Of a stretch of DNA of 64,000 nucleotides, positions 34,086 to 43,036 are shown one piece after another. This DNA comes from Chryseobacterium sp. KLBC 52 (GTDB taxonomy: Bacteria > Bacteroidota > Bacteroidia > Flavobacteriales > Weeksellaceae), in assembly GCF_003347605.1 (NCBI RefSeq), contig NZ_QDFZ01000011.1, positions 1 to 64,000 of the forward strand, read 5' to 3'. Within the stretch, counting starts at the first letter, position 1; each line of letters begins with the position of its first letter. A program made the translations under genes and the position numbers. The notes under the pieces were generated by a model. The model had not been told where the DNA came from, did no database searches, and saw only the letters and a list, made by a program, of their open reading frames with translations.

Positions 34086-35864
34086 ATGACGATCAAGAGA
34101 TTATTCGATATTCCACACTATGCTTTAGAAAAATATCCTAAAACGGATATGTTTGTAACCAAATATCATGGGGAGTGGAAAAAAACTTCTACACAGGAGT
34201 TTATTAATGAGGGAAATAAGATATCCAGAGGATTATTGAAACTTGGTATAAAACCGGGTGATAAAATTGCTTTGATTACAACCAATTCGCGCACAGAATG
34301 GGCTATCATGGATTTTGGACTTTCTCAGATCGGCGTTGTTTCGGTACCGGTTTATCCGAGTATTTCTCCTGAAGATTATGAATTCATCTTCAATAATGCT
34401 GAAATTCAGTATTGTTTTGTTTCCGATAAAGAGCTGTTGAATAAAGTAATGAAAGTAAAACACAATATCCCGAGCTTACAGGGTATTTTTACTTTTGACA
34501 ATATCAGTGGAGCAGCCAACTGGAGAGAAATCCTGGATCTGGGTAAGGATGAATCTACCCAAATTGAAGTAGATGACCTTTCTAATGCGATTAACACAGA
34601 AGATCTTGCCACAATTATTTACACTTCCGGAACTACAGGAAGACCGAAAGGAGTAATGTTGACGCATAATAATATTGTTTCAAACGTATTGGGAGCTATC
34701 CCAAGAATCCCCAAGAAAAGAAGTCTGGATTATAAGGAAACAAGGGCATTAAGCTTCCTTCCCATCTGTCATATTTTTGAAAGAATGCTGTTCTATCTTT
34801 ATCAGTACAACGGTTTTTCCCTTTATTTTGCTGAAAGCATCGAGAAAATGGGTGAAAACGTAAAAGAAGTGAAGCCTCATTATATGACTGTAGTACCAAG
34901 ACTGGTAGAAAAAGTATATGACAAAATCTACAATACAGGATCTTCAGCCGGGGGATTAAAATCTAAAATTTTCTTCTGGGCACTGAATCTGATCACCAAA
35001 AAGAAAACCATCTCAAAACCATCCGGACTTCAGGAAATCATTGCCGACAAGCTTGTATTTTCTAAATGGAGAGAAGGTTTAGGCGGTGAAATCGTAACGT
35101 TGGTTTCAGGGTCTGCAGCATTATCCACAAGGCTCAACCTGATGTTCCAGAATGCTGGTATTCCGATTCTTGAAGGCTATGGTTTAACAGAGACATCACC
35201 TGTAATCTCTGTGAACAGTTTTGATAAGATGAAAGTGGGAACTGTAGGAATTCCATTGGATAATTTAAAGGTTAAAATTCAGGAAGATGGTGAAATTACG
35301 GTAAAAGGTCCGTCCGTATTTAAAGGATATTTCCAGAATGAGGAAATGACAAAAGAAGCATTTACAGAGGATGGATTCTTCAAAACCGGAGATATAGGAC
35401 ATATCGACAGTGACGGATTTTTACAGATCACTGACCGTAAAAAAGAGATGTTCAAAACTTCCGGAGGAAAATATATTGCCCCTCAGACGATTGAAAACTT
35501 AGCGAAAGCTTCAAAATTCATAGAGCAGATCATGGTGGTAGGTGATGGTGAAAAAATGCCATGTGCCCTGGTACAGCCTGATTTTGAATTTGCAAAAAGC
35601 TGGGCGATGAGAAATAACCTGAACATCGGCACTACACCGGAAGAGATTGCAAAAAGCCCTGAATTGAAGCAAAGAATTGAAAAGGAAATCGAAGGTATCA
35701 ATGAACACCTTGGAAACTGGGAGAAAATCAAAAAAATTGAGCTCACTCCTGAAGTATGGAGCATCGAAAGCGGTCTGCTTACTCCAACGCTAAAACTGAA
35801 AAGAAAAGCCGTAAAAGAAAAGTTTATGGCTTTATACAACAGGATGTATGATCATCATGAATAA
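34086..35864 (+). CDS. Long-chain-fatty-acid--CoA ligase (AMP-binding enzyme)
   Basis: Activates fatty acids to acyl-CoA through an acyl-adenylate. The AMP-binding P-loop is YTSGTTGRPKG (179-189). Further motifs are LPICHIFERML (FadD/FAA-type), GYGLTETSPVIS (acyl/AMP site), KTGDIGHIDSDGFLQITDRKKEMFKTSGGKYIAPQTIEN (hinge and C-terminal lysine region). The long insertion and this C-terminus fit the long-chain (FAA1/FadD15-like) group, length 592 aa. It is divergent from the acyl-CoA dehydrogenase, so the two could serve the same pathway. Its last 33 codons are duplicated at 37237-37335. Confidence 0.93.
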   Translation: MTIKRLFDIPHYALEKYPKTDMFVTKYHGEWKKTSTQEFINEGNKISRGLLKLGIKPGDKIALITTNSRTEWAIMDFGLSQIGVVSVPVYPSISPEDYEFIFNNAEIQYCFVSDKELLNKVMKVKHNIPSLQGIFTFDNISGAANWREILDLGKDESTQIEVDDLSNAINTEDLATIIYTSGTTGRPKGVMLTHNNIVSNVLGAIPRIPKKRSLDYKETRALSFLPICHIFERMLFYLYQYNGFSLYFAESIEKMGENVKEVKPHYMTVVPRLVEKVYDKIYNTGSSAGGLKSKIFFWALNLITKKKTISKPSGLQEIIADKLVFSKWREGLGGEIVTLVSGSAALSTRLNLMFQNAGIPILEGYGLTETSPVISVNSFDKMKVGTVGIPLDNLKVKIQEDGEITVKGPSVFKGYFQNEEMTKEAFTEDGFFKTGDIGHIDSDGFLQITDRKKEMFKTSGGKYIAPQTIENLAKASKFIEQIMVVGDGEKMPCALVQPDFEFAKSWAMRNNLNIGTTPEEIAKSPELKQRIEKEIEGINEHLGNWEKIKKIELTPEVWSIESGLLTPTLKLKRKAVKEKFMALYNRMYDHHE

Positions 35865-35871
35865 AAACAGA

Positions 35872-35900
35872 AACCGCTTCTACAATGAAGCGGTTTTTTT
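35872..35900 (+). terminator. Terminator of the acyl-CoA ligase gene
   Basis: Stem aaccgcttc / gaagcggtt with a 6-nt loop and a T tract. A copy exists at 37343-37371. Confidence 0.9.
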
Positions 35901-35928
35901 ATCTGCACAAATTATTTTCCATTCTCGT

Positions 35929-36888
35929 TTATAATTTTTTCAGACTGAAATGGCGGGCCTCAGAAACACCGGCAGGTGCCTGTGACTGCACTGTTCCTGT
36001 AGCAGAGTCAAAAGCCCCTCTATACATCGTTAAATGAATAACATCACCTGCTATTAAATTTACCAGGCAATGGAATGAAACGGGTGTATTTCCAGCACCA
36101 GCAACAGCCTGTCCAATATTTGCACGGGTACCGGCAATAACGTTCGCTGCACCTATTCCATTTTTTGTAATACCCAGATTAACGCCAATGTAACTGCTGG
36201 TGCCTGTAGTACCTCCAGCTCCGAAATAGGACAAAGCATCCAGTTCATAGATACCTGTTTCATTTATAACAAAACGGTTGTTTGCAGCATCCCATGAAGC
36301 AGTTGAGCCTTGATTAACCTGTACTTCGCCGGCAGTAAAAGGCAGTACTTGTGGAATACCGGAATTAAAATTAGCAGTCGAGGGTAAATTATAAGTAGAG
36401 TTTGTTGACATACTGATAATAGTATTAATAGAAGTAGTCGGATTGATAACTATGGCTTCCCAGGTGACTACACCTCCTGCATCTCCGTTACTTATTAGCA
36501 TGACAAACCATCCCTGTCCTAAACCAATGGATGATACGGGAAGACCTGTCTGATTATCGATCAGCTCACTTCCATTGGCTGTTATGGTAACATTGAAACT
36601 GCCTGTGTTTTTAATATAATATGTCCGTCCTTTAATATGGCCTTGTGCGGGGTAAGCCACCGTAGCTGCCGGCAGCGTTATGGTACCGGTAGAGCCTCCG
36701 TTATAAGCTACATAATAATCAGTAATACTCATATTGTAATCCGCAGATATCAGACGGTATTGCGCCGAAAGACTTCCGTTGATTTCCAATGTACTTCCGG
36801 GATTGACTGTATTAATACCAACATTCCCTAACTGCCCTAGAAGGCAATAACTTAAAAGAGATAAAAACCCCATTAATAATTTTTTCAT
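35929..36888 (-). CDS. Secreted 319-aa protein, copy 1 of tandem duplication
   Basis: The start is set at 36888 (MKKLLMGFLSLLS), matching the paralog at 37401-38360 residue for residue in length. The longer frame to 36936 is unsupported. A signal peptide (about 1-18) is followed by a short VGINTVNPGSTLEINGSLSAQY opening, seen in many Flavobacteriia surface and tail-fibre-like proteins. A first beta domain with TITLPAATVAYPAQGHIKG and VTITANGSELIDNQ comes next. The C-terminal beta domain (about 185-319; INETGIYELDALSYFGAGG, SFHCLVNLIAGDVIHLTMYR, HFSLKKL) resembles a C1q/TNF-like jelly roll. That fold is a guess. No T9SS signal is seen. Confidence 0.82.
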   Translation of the reverse strand: MKKLLMGFLSLLSYCLLGQLGNVGINTVNPGSTLEINGSLSAQYRLISADYNMSITDYYVAYNGGSTGTITLPAATVAYPAQGHIKGRTYYIKNTGSFNVTITANGSELIDNQTGLPVSSIGLGQGWFVMLISNGDAGGVVTWEAIVINPTTSINTIISMSTNSTYNLPSTANFNSGIPQVLPFTAGEVQVNQGSTASWDAANNRFVINETGIYELDALSYFGAGGTTGTSSYIGVNLGITKNGIGAANVIAGTRANIGQAVAGAGNTPVSFHCLVNLIAGDVIHLTMYRGAFDSATGTVQSQAPAGVSEARHFSLKKL

Positions 36889-37236
36889 GATATATAATTT
36901 TTTGGTTGTGTATAATTTGAATATCAGAATGCACAAATGATATTATTTTATACAAAATCATTTTTGATTATATGAATGAAACTATAATTAATAGTATTTT
37001 ATTCTTTTGATGATCTATAAAACTGAGTTGCCTGTTTATCTGCTACTGAAGCTCGTCTATTTATTCTAAAATACACAAAACTTCACATACTTCATTAAAA
37101 CAAATATACAAATAAATACAATATGTTAAAAATGTTTCAAATATCACCTGCTATACTTTAAAAAAATACAGACACTACGATTAAAAACAAATATGATTTC
37201 ACCCTGTGTCCAAAAACCACCGAGACACACGACACA
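36889..37236. other. Spacer upstream of copy 1
   Basis: Up to about 37125 it parallels the region upstream of copy 2 (38361-38597), with shared phrases such as aaatgatattattt and gatctataaaactgagttgc. The remaining 110 bp is unique. It contains no gene. Confidence 0.6.
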
Positions 37237-37335
37237 AAAAGCGTACTGCTTACTTCAACTCTAAAACTGAAAAGAAAACCCGTAAAAGAAAATTTATTGG
37301 TTTGTACAATAAATATGTATGATCATCAGGAATAA
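37237..37335 (+). pseudogene. Duplicated 3' fragment of the acyl-CoA ligase gene
   Basis: The 33 codons ending at the TAA at 37335 align without gaps to the end of the ligase at 35864, offset 1471 bp. The frame is intact, with substitutions such as KEKFMALYNRMYDHHE changed to KENLLVCTINMYDHQE. It has no start codon or upstream part, so it is a gene remnant, followed by a copy of the terminator. Confidence 0.9.
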
Positions 37336-37342
37336 AAGCAGA

Positions 37343-37371
37343 AACCGCTTCTACAATGAAGCGGTTTTTTA
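37343..37371 (+). terminator. Duplicated terminator
   Basis: Stem aaccgcttc / gaagcggtt, identical to that at 35872 and at the same offset of 1471 bp. It may now serve the minus-strand copy 2 gene, whose stop lies 30 bp away. Confidence 0.85.
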
Positions 37372-37400
37372 TTTACAGAAAATATTCTTCCTTCATCTGC

Positions 37401-38360
37401 TTATAATTTTTTGAGTGTAAAATGACGGGATTCAGATACCCCCGAAGGAGCCTGTGACTGCACTGTTCCCGTAGCAGTATCAAAAGATGCCCTATACATC
37501 GTTAAATAAATAACATCACCAGCAGCTAGATTGACCAGACAATGGAATGAAATAGGTGTATTTCCGGCTCCGGCAATAAGCTGCCCTATATTTGCCCGGG
37601 TACCGGCAACAACATTGGATGCAGCCGTTCCATTCTTTGTAATACTAAGATTAACTCCGATGTAACTACTTACTCCCACAGTACCACCCGCTCCGAAATA
37701 AGACAGAGCATCAAGCTCATAAATTCCCGTTTCATTAATGGCAAAGCGGTTGTTTGCAGCATCCCAGGAAGCAGTTGAGCCTTGATTAATCTGTACTTCA
37801 CCGGCAGTAAAAGGCAGTACCTGCGGAATACCGGAATTAAAGTTAGCCGTAGAAGGTAAATTATAAATCGAACTTGATGACATGCCGACAATCGTATTAA
37901 TAGCATTATTTGGATTGATCACTATGGCTTCCCAGGTGACCACAGCCCCTATGTTACCATTACTAATCAATATTGCGGACCATCCCTGCCCCAATCCTAT
38001 GGATGATACGGCAGTACCTGGCTGGTTGTCTATCAATTCACTCCCGTTGGCTGTTATGGTAACATTAAAACTTCCTGTATTTTTAATATAATACACACGT
38101 CCTTTGATATGGCCTTGTGCAGGGTAAGCCACCGTAGCTGCCGGCAGTGTTATAGTACCAGTAGAGCCTCCGTTATACGCTACATAATAATCTGTAATAC
38201 TCATATTGTAATCTGCAGATATCAAACGGTATTGCGCTGAAAGACTTCCGTTGATTTCCAATGTACTTCCGGGAGTAGCTGTATTAATACCAACATTCCC
38301 TACCTGCCCTAAAAGACAACAACTCAAAAGAGATAAAAATCCCATCAATAATTTTTTCAT
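37401..38360 (-). CDS. Secreted 319-aa protein, copy 2 of tandem duplication
   Basis: Very close paralog of the protein at 35929-36888, same length and domain order: signal peptide, VGINTATPGSTLEINGSLSAQY head, middle beta domain and C-terminal jelly-roll-like domain (INETGIYELDALSYFGAGG, SFHCLVNLAAGDVIYLTMYRASF). Substitutions are scattered, with no frame damage, so both copies appear to be kept functional. Duplicated together with about 240 bp upstream and the ligase tail downstream. Function unknown. Confidence 0.82.
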   Translation of the reverse strand: MKKLLMGFLSLLSCCLLGQVGNVGINTATPGSTLEINGSLSAQYRLISADYNMSITDYYVAYNGGSTGTITLPAATVAYPAQGHIKGRVYYIKNTGSFNVTITANGSELIDNQPGTAVSSIGLGQGWSAILISNGNIGAVVTWEAIVINPNNAINTIVGMSSSSIYNLPSTANFNSGIPQVLPFTAGEVQINQGSTASWDAANNRFAINETGIYELDALSYFGAGGTVGVSSYIGVNLSITKNGTAASNVVAGTRANIGQLIAGAGNTPISFHCLVNLAAGDVIYLTMYRASFDTATGTVQSQAPSGVSESRHFTLKKL

Positions 38361-38765
38361 TACATATAATTTTTTTTGGGTTCTACATACATTAATATCA
38401 GAATATCCAAATGATATTATTTATAAAAAAATCATTTTTGATGATGTAAATGAAACTATATGAATAGATATTTTACTTTTGTGATAATCTATAAAACTGA
38501 GTTGCGTATTTGTCTTCTGCTGAAGATTGCATTATTAAAAAAAACACAATACTTCCATATTTTTTATTACAACAAATATACAAATAAATACAATAAATTG
38601 TTTATAATTTAACATTTTAACAATTAATTGAAATAATCAATAACAAAAAGAACAAATAAGTATTATTTTAACTTTTACGGCTAATTTTCAAAACAAAATT
38701 CCATAAAACGCAAAAAAAAGCTGTTTCATTTCTGAAACAGCTTTCGTATAAGTCAAAATCAATAA
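38361..38765. other. Intergenic region, copy-2 upstream plus terminator
   Basis: 405 bp. The first 240 bp is duplicated DNA; the rest is very AT-rich, with no gene seen, and holds the terminator at 38717-38744. Confidence 0.5.
38717..38744 (-). terminator. Terminator of the coiled-coil / Nif3 pair
   Basis: Perfect 12-bp stem aaagctgtttca / tgaaacagcttt, 4-nt loop, with T on the minus strand, 22 bp after the stop. Confidence 0.88.
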
Positions 38766-39542
38766 TTAGAATTTAATTACAGATTTCATTTTTTCGTTTT
38801 CTTCCATTACCAATTCATCATCAACAAGGATTTTTCCAGAGTGCTCATCAATAATGATTTTCTTTCTCTGAGCGATTTCCATTTGCTTTTGAGGAGGGAT
38901 AGTGAAGAAAGATCCTTTCGGAGCTCCTCTTTCTAATCCTACTACAGCAAGACCGTTGATAGAGTTGGTTCTGATTCTGTTGTAAGAAGCCAATAATCTC
39001 TCATCAATTTTCCCTGCGAATTCTTTAGACTGCTCTAAAAGATATTCTTCTTCTTTCTGCGTTTCAGAGATCAGACCATCCAATTCTTCTTTCTTGAATT
39101 TCAAGTGGCTTTTCAAATCATCGATCTTAGAGTTCAGTTCGCTTAAAGTTTCGTTTTTGTGAGCAATTTTAGCTCCGAACTCTTTAATTCTTTTTTCAGC
39201 AAGCTGAATTTCCAGATCCTGGAATTCCATTTCCTTCCCTAATGCTTCAAACTCTTTATTGTTTCTTACATTATCCTGCTGAGATTTGTATTTCTCAATT
39301 AAAGTTTTAGCATGGTTAATCACTTCATGCTTTGTTTTGATCTGATCGTCCTGATCTTTGATATCAGCATGAAATTTTTCAGCTCTTTTTTCAAGACCTT
39401 CAATCTCAATTTCAAGATCTTCAACTTCAATTGGCAATTCTCCTCTAGTATTTCGGATTTCATCCAATCTTGAATCAATGATCTGTAAATCGTATAAAGC
39501 TCTTAATTTTTCTTCAACTGAAATATCGTTGGTTTTTGCCAT
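38766..39542 (-). CDS. Coiled-coil protein of the C4 zinc-ribbon family lacking its cysteines (258 aa)
   Basis: A long helical hairpin (about residues 10-185, EEKLRALYDLQIIDSRLDEI..., SQQDNVRNNKEFEALGKEMEFQDLEIQLAEKRI) matches the CT398/zinc-ribbon-domain family. The C-terminal part still aligns (GLAVVGLERGAPKGSFFTIPPQKQMEIAQRKKIIIDEHSGKILV). Where the family normally has CGGC and CEHCG it has PKGS and DEHSG, so all four zinc-binding cysteines are gone. The protein contains no Cys at all. It starts 2 bp after the Nif3 stop, as in many Bacteroidota, so coupling is likely. Role unknown. Confidence 0.86.
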   Translation of the reverse strand: MAKTNDISVEEKLRALYDLQIIDSRLDEIRNTRGELPIEVEDLEIEIEGLEKRAEKFHADIKDQDDQIKTKHEVINHAKTLIEKYKSQQDNVRNNKEFEALGKEMEFQDLEIQLAEKRIKEFGAKIAHKNETLSELNSKIDDLKSHLKFKKEELDGLISETQKEEEYLLEQSKEFAGKIDERLLASYNRIRTNSINGLAVVGLERGAPKGSFFTIPPQKQMEIAQRKKIIIDEHSGKILVDDELVMEENEKMKSVIKF

Positions 39543-39544
39543 AT

Positions 39545-40642
39545 TTAAATGAAATAATTTACTGGGTTTGTTTTTTCAATAGATTTTGAAATTGCAAATG
39601 TACTAAATTTTTGTGATAAAATTTCAAATAATTGTTGAGTAACAAATTGTTCTGATTCATAATGTCCTATATCACAGATCAGCATTTTAGACTCAGCCAG
39701 AAAATAGTCGTGATATTTAAGATCTCCGGTAAGGTAAGCGTCACATTTCCTGGCAGCTGCAGATCTTATTCCGCTTGCCCCTGAACCTCCCAGAACGCCT
39801 ACTCTTTTGATTTTTTTATTGTTAAAAGAGGAATGTTTTATCACTTCCAGACCAAATTTTTCTTTTACCCATCCAAGGAAATCTTTTTCATCCATTTCCT
39901 CCTCCAGATCCCCGTACATTCCCAATCCGGCATGATGATTTTTATTATCCAGATGATACACCTGATACGCTACTTCTTCATACGGGTGGGCTGTCTTCAT
40001 TGCTCCTACAATCTGCCCTTGTTTAAAATCTTCAAAAATGACAGAGATCATATCTTCATCTGCATTTTCGCGTACTCCCTGCTGTCCTGAAAACGGATTT
40101 GAACCCTCTACAGGTCTGAATGTTCCGTTACCATTTACTGTAAAACTGCATTCATCATAAAATCCGATATTTCCTGCTCCGGCCGAGAACATGGCTTCTT
40201 TTACTTTTTCTGAATAGTCTTTAGGAACAAAAACCGTTAATTGTTTTAAATTATTTTCCTTAGGCTGAAGAATCTTCATGTTCTTTAGTCCCAACTGAGT
40301 GCATATCCCGTGGTTCACCCCAAAGAAATCATTATCAAATGCAGTATGAACGGCATAAATGGCCACTTTATTTTCAATAGCTTTTAAAACAGCTCTCTCT
40401 ACATAGTTCTTCCCTGTTAAAGATTTTAATCCCGAAAATATAATAGGATGAAAGCATACTATCAGATTACAATTCCTCTCGACCGCCTCATCTACTACGT
40501 TTTCCAGTGCATCATGGCAAACCAGAATTCCCGATACATCACGATCATAAACCCCACAGAGCAATCCTACATTATCAAAATCTTCGGCCTGTCTGATGCT
40601 GATTTCTTCTTCAATCTTTGCAATTACAGTTTTTAGCTTCAT
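39545..40642 (-). CDS. Nif3-like dinuclear metal centre protein (365 aa)
   Basis: YbgI/Nif3 family with an internal PII-like insertion, hence 365 aa instead of about 250. Metal-site motifs are DNVGLLCG (residues 22-29), NLIVCFHPIIFSG, AVHTAFDNDFFGVNHG and, near the C-terminus, ADAYLTGDLKYHDY-like text (CDAYLTGDLKYHDYF) and DIGHYESEQF. The insertion spans about 130-245 (LTVFVPKDYSEKVKEAMFSAG). Family members are proposed GTP cyclohydrolase-related or metal-binding proteins; the function here is not established. First gene of the pair with the coiled-coil protein. Confidence 0.92.
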   Translation of the reverse strand: MKLKTVIAKIEEEISIRQAEDFDNVGLLCGVYDRDVSGILVCHDALENVVDEAVERNCNLIVCFHPIIFSGLKSLTGKNYVERAVLKAIENKVAIYAVHTAFDNDFFGVNHGICTQLGLKNMKILQPKENNLKQLTVFVPKDYSEKVKEAMFSAGAGNIGFYDECSFTVNGNGTFRPVEGSNPFSGQQGVRENADEDMISVIFEDFKQGQIVGAMKTAHPYEEVAYQVYHLDNKNHHAGLGMYGDLEEEMDEKDFLGWVKEKFGLEVIKHSSFNNKKIKRVGVLGGSGASGIRSAAARKCDAYLTGDLKYHDYFLAESKMLICDIGHYESEQFVTQQLFEILSQKFSTFAISKSIEKTNPVNYFI

Positions 40643-40715
40643 TAATTCATATTTTACAGTTACAGCGAAGATATTAATTTTACTAAAAATCCGGAAAAAA
40701 TTTAAACAGCAAAAA

Positions 40716-40739
40716 AAACCGGCTTTCGTAAACCGGTTT
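40716..40739 (-). terminator. Terminator of the 282-aa secreted protein gene
   Basis: Stem aaaccgg / ccggttt (7 bp) with a 10-nt loop, ending in an A/T tract on the correct strand. It starts 35 bp past the stop. Confidence 0.7.
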
Positions 40740-40773
40740 CATTTGACACTAAAAAAGGAATTAGATTAGACTG

Positions 40774-41622
40774 TTAATCTTTGAAAAGCGATACTCTTGT
40801 AAAGGAATCTACTACCACACCACAGTTGATATCGGATTCCATAAAAAGCTGATAACCTCGTCCCGGATCAAGACTCGCAGGGTCCGCAATGGTATAGAAA
40901 TAAAAGGTAAGAATGTTACCTGTTCCACTGGAGCCGCTTGGAACCAGCTGGATAGAGTTAATTTCAAAACCGGAATCGGGATTTTTAAAAGTAGCTTTTA
41001 TGGATCCTGAAGAGTTGGAACCCGGAGTAATTGTAGCAATTACTCTCCAAAAATGAACCTGCCCGTTAATTTCATTTTCTCTCCATTTACCGCTAGCTGC
41101 AATATAGATATTGCTCGTAACTCCCGGAAATGGAACAGTAGTTTCCGGCCAGCTTGTAGTAGGGCTTGCTGCAAAAACCAGCGGTGTGGCATAAAGCACC
41201 TGCTGTCTTGGGCCATAGCCGCTTCCTGAAGCACTTAAACTGAATGAGGGTTTTACATTTGCGTTTCCAGAATTTACTTTAACGACACCGTCGTTACCAG
41301 CCTGAGAAGATGTGGGAACAAAAAGCTGTCTCCAGAGGGTACCATCCCAATACTGGAAGTTATTCGTTGTCGTATTAAAAATAAGGGTTCCTGCGGTAAG
41401 GTTTGCGTTTACTACACCTGCAGGAGGTACTGTGGAAACGTCATTATCAGCCAGGTTGGTATCCCGGTCAGTATCAGTAAGGCGAGGAATGAGAATTCCT
41501 TTCTGGTTGGAAACTATATCCAGTACTGAAGCACTATTTGGTGTAACAGTATTAATCCCAACCTGAGCATACGAAATACTGTTTATTAAAAACAGTAGTA
41601 AGAAGGTTAAAATTTTTCTCAT
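40774..41622 (-). CDS. Secreted protein with GINT-type head (282 aa)
   Basis: The start is set at 41622 (MRKILTFLLLFLINSISYA|Q signal peptide); the frame extends to 41697 but adds only an AT-encoded leader. After the signal comes VGINTVTPNSASVLDIVSNQKGILIPRLTDTDRD, the opening typical of Flavobacteriia tail-fibre-like surface proteins, then NTTTNNFQYWDGTLWRQLF. The C-terminal beta domain has IYIAASGKWRENEINGQ, FWRVIATITPG and QLFMESDINCG. It shares the short GINT...P head with the 319-aa pair but not the rest. No T9SS sorting signal is evident. Function unknown. Confidence 0.8.
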   Translation of the reverse strand: MRKILTFLLLFLINSISYAQVGINTVTPNSASVLDIVSNQKGILIPRLTDTDRDTNLADNDVSTVPPAGVVNANLTAGTLIFNTTTNNFQYWDGTLWRQLFVPTSSQAGNDGVVKVNSGNANVKPSFSLSASGSGYGPRQQVLYATPLVFAASPTTSWPETTVPFPGVTSNIYIAASGKWRENEINGQVHFWRVIATITPGSNSSGSIKATFKNPDSGFEINSIQLVPSGSSGTGNILTFYFYTIADPASLDPGRGYQLFMESDINCGVVVDSFTRVSLFKD

Positions 41623-41871
41623 GATATAAAGCTTTTGTAGAATAAAATTACAAAGTTGAATCATAAAAATGTTAAAAAAATAATTTTTATATGTCATATT
41701 TTATTCGTATTTTACTAATTATAACATATTGTAAATCATTAAATTAATACAAAATAATTCACTTTTACATGATACTTTTTCCATTAACATTTGCAGGATT
41801 CTTTTAACAATCATATATTTACTGTATACTTTATGGAAATTATTAACTTCGCTGTGAAATAACCTATATAA

Positions 41872-42699
41872 ATGGAAAGAGAACATAATCTGATTCCCGA
41901 GGACACGCTTTGGAAAAGATTCCTTTACCGGATAATTTATCGCTCCGATACGAAGCTTGGAAAACTCTTCGATATTATATTATTGTCTTTAATTCTTGCC
42001 AGTACTGCAATTATTATGATGGAAAGTGTACCTAAGCTTGATAAAAGATTCCATTATACCTTTCTGATTCTTGAATGGATTATCTCTATTTTTTTTACCG
42101 TGGAATATTCGATGCGGATTGCTGTGGTAAAAAATAAACGGAATTATATATTCAGTTTTTTCGGAATTATTGATTTTCTGGCTCTTGTTCCTTTCTTCCT
42201 TAGTTTTTTCTTTCCCATTACCAAGTATTTTCTGATTTTCAGGATGCTGAGAATGCTGAGAATTTTCAGGATTTTCAATTTACTGGATTTTATGAACGAT
42301 GGATATTTAATTGTAAGGGCTTTAAAAAACAGTTCAAGAAAAATTTACATCTTCCTGTTGTTTCTGATTATTTTTTCGGTTATCGTAGGCTCGCTGATGT
42401 TTATGGTGGAAGGCGGAAGACAAGGCTTTGAAACCATACCACAATCAATATACTGGGCGGTTGTTACCGTAACCACAGTGGGCTATGGTGATGTGTCGCC
42501 TATTACACCTTTAGGGAAGTTTTTCGCTGTTGTTCTGATGCTTGCCGGTTACTCCATCATCGCAGTTCCTACCGGTATTGTAACAGCAGAAATGAGAAAC
42601 AAAAGACAAAACCTTGAACTGGTATGTGAACGCTGCGGAAACGATGATATTGACGATGATGCAAGGTACTGTAAGAAATGTGGCAAGAAATTAGCTTAA
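41872..42699 (+). CDS. Voltage-gated potassium channel with C-terminal zinc ribbon (275 aa)
   Basis: Six transmembrane helices, with a voltage-sensor-like S4 containing Arg at every third position (FRMLRMLRIFRIF, R124-R133), a pore loop and the potassium filter TVGYGD at residues 202-207. The C-terminus is a short zinc ribbon, with Cys pairs C252/C255 and C267/C270 (CERCGNDDIDDDARYCKKCG). The ribbon could act as a cytosolic assembly or sensing element. Upstream, taacttcg (one base off TAnnTTTG) lies near 41846. A 52-codon membrane protein gene follows 43 bp after the stop. Confidence 0.93.
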   Translation: MEREHNLIPEDTLWKRFLYRIIYRSDTKLGKLFDIILLSLILASTAIIMMESVPKLDKRFHYTFLILEWIISIFFTVEYSMRIAVVKNKRNYIFSFFGIIDFLALVPFFLSFFFPITKYFLIFRMLRMLRIFRIFNLLDFMNDGYLIVRALKNSSRKIYIFLLFLIIFSVIVGSLMFMVEGGRQGFETIPQSIYWAVVTVTTVGYGDVSPITPLGKFFAVVLMLAGYSIIAVPTGIVTAEMRNKRQNLELVCERCGNDDIDDDARYCKKCGKKLA

Positions 42700-42742
42700 T
42701 ATTTGGTATAAATAAAATTTATTCACCAAATACCACAAAATC

Positions 42743-42901
42743 ATGGAACCAAAAAAGAAAAACAGACCGAATAGCTTAGTGATTATTCTTTTTGCGCTTA
42801 TAGTGCTGATGATCATCATCTACTTTATATTAGCAATGTTCTTCCCCACTGTTTTTGACCTTATGAATAAAGGAGAAATACAGCCTGTACCCAATAAATG
42901 A
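42743..42901 (+). CDS. Small single-pass membrane protein (52 aa)
   Basis: An ATG at 42743 opens 52 codons ending TGA at 42899-42901. The protein has a basic N-terminus (MEPKKKNRPN), one long hydrophobic stretch (about residues 12-35, LVIILFALIVLMIIIYFILAMFF) and a short tail ending PVPNK. Its distance of 43 bp from the channel gene and the terminator just downstream suggest one transcript. It could modulate the channel, but that is only positional inference. Confidence 0.6.
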   Translation: MEPKKKNRPNSLVIILFALIVLMIIIYFILAMFFPTVFDLMNKGEIQPVPNK

Positions 42902-42960
42902 TAAGTAATGAGGTAAGTATGGAAAATAATTTCTGATCAACAAGAACAATACGAAAAAAT

Positions 42961-42996
42961 AAAAAGATGAGTGAAGTATTTCACTCATCTTTTTTA
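42961..42996 (+). terminator. Terminator of the channel/small protein unit
   Basis: Perfect 11-bp stem agatgagtgaa / ttcactcatct with a 4-nt loop, followed by TTTTTT. Confidence 0.9.
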
Positions 42997-43036
42997 AAAA
43001 TTTTTCAAATCAGATTCTATTGATATGGATAAAAAA

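Larger units (their letters stand above)
35766..38597. repeat. Tandem duplication, unit about 1.47 kb
   Basis: Copy A (35766-about 37125) and copy B (37237-about 38597) share, in order, the ligase 3' tail, its terminator, the 319-aa gene and its upstream region. The offset is 1471 bp at the ligase end and 1472 bp in the gene, so only one net indel separates these parts. Confidence 0.9.

Noticed and set aside
37237-37335. Possible small independent gene
   Set aside because: It has no start codon and aligns exactly to the last 33 codons of the acyl-CoA ligase; a duplication remnant.
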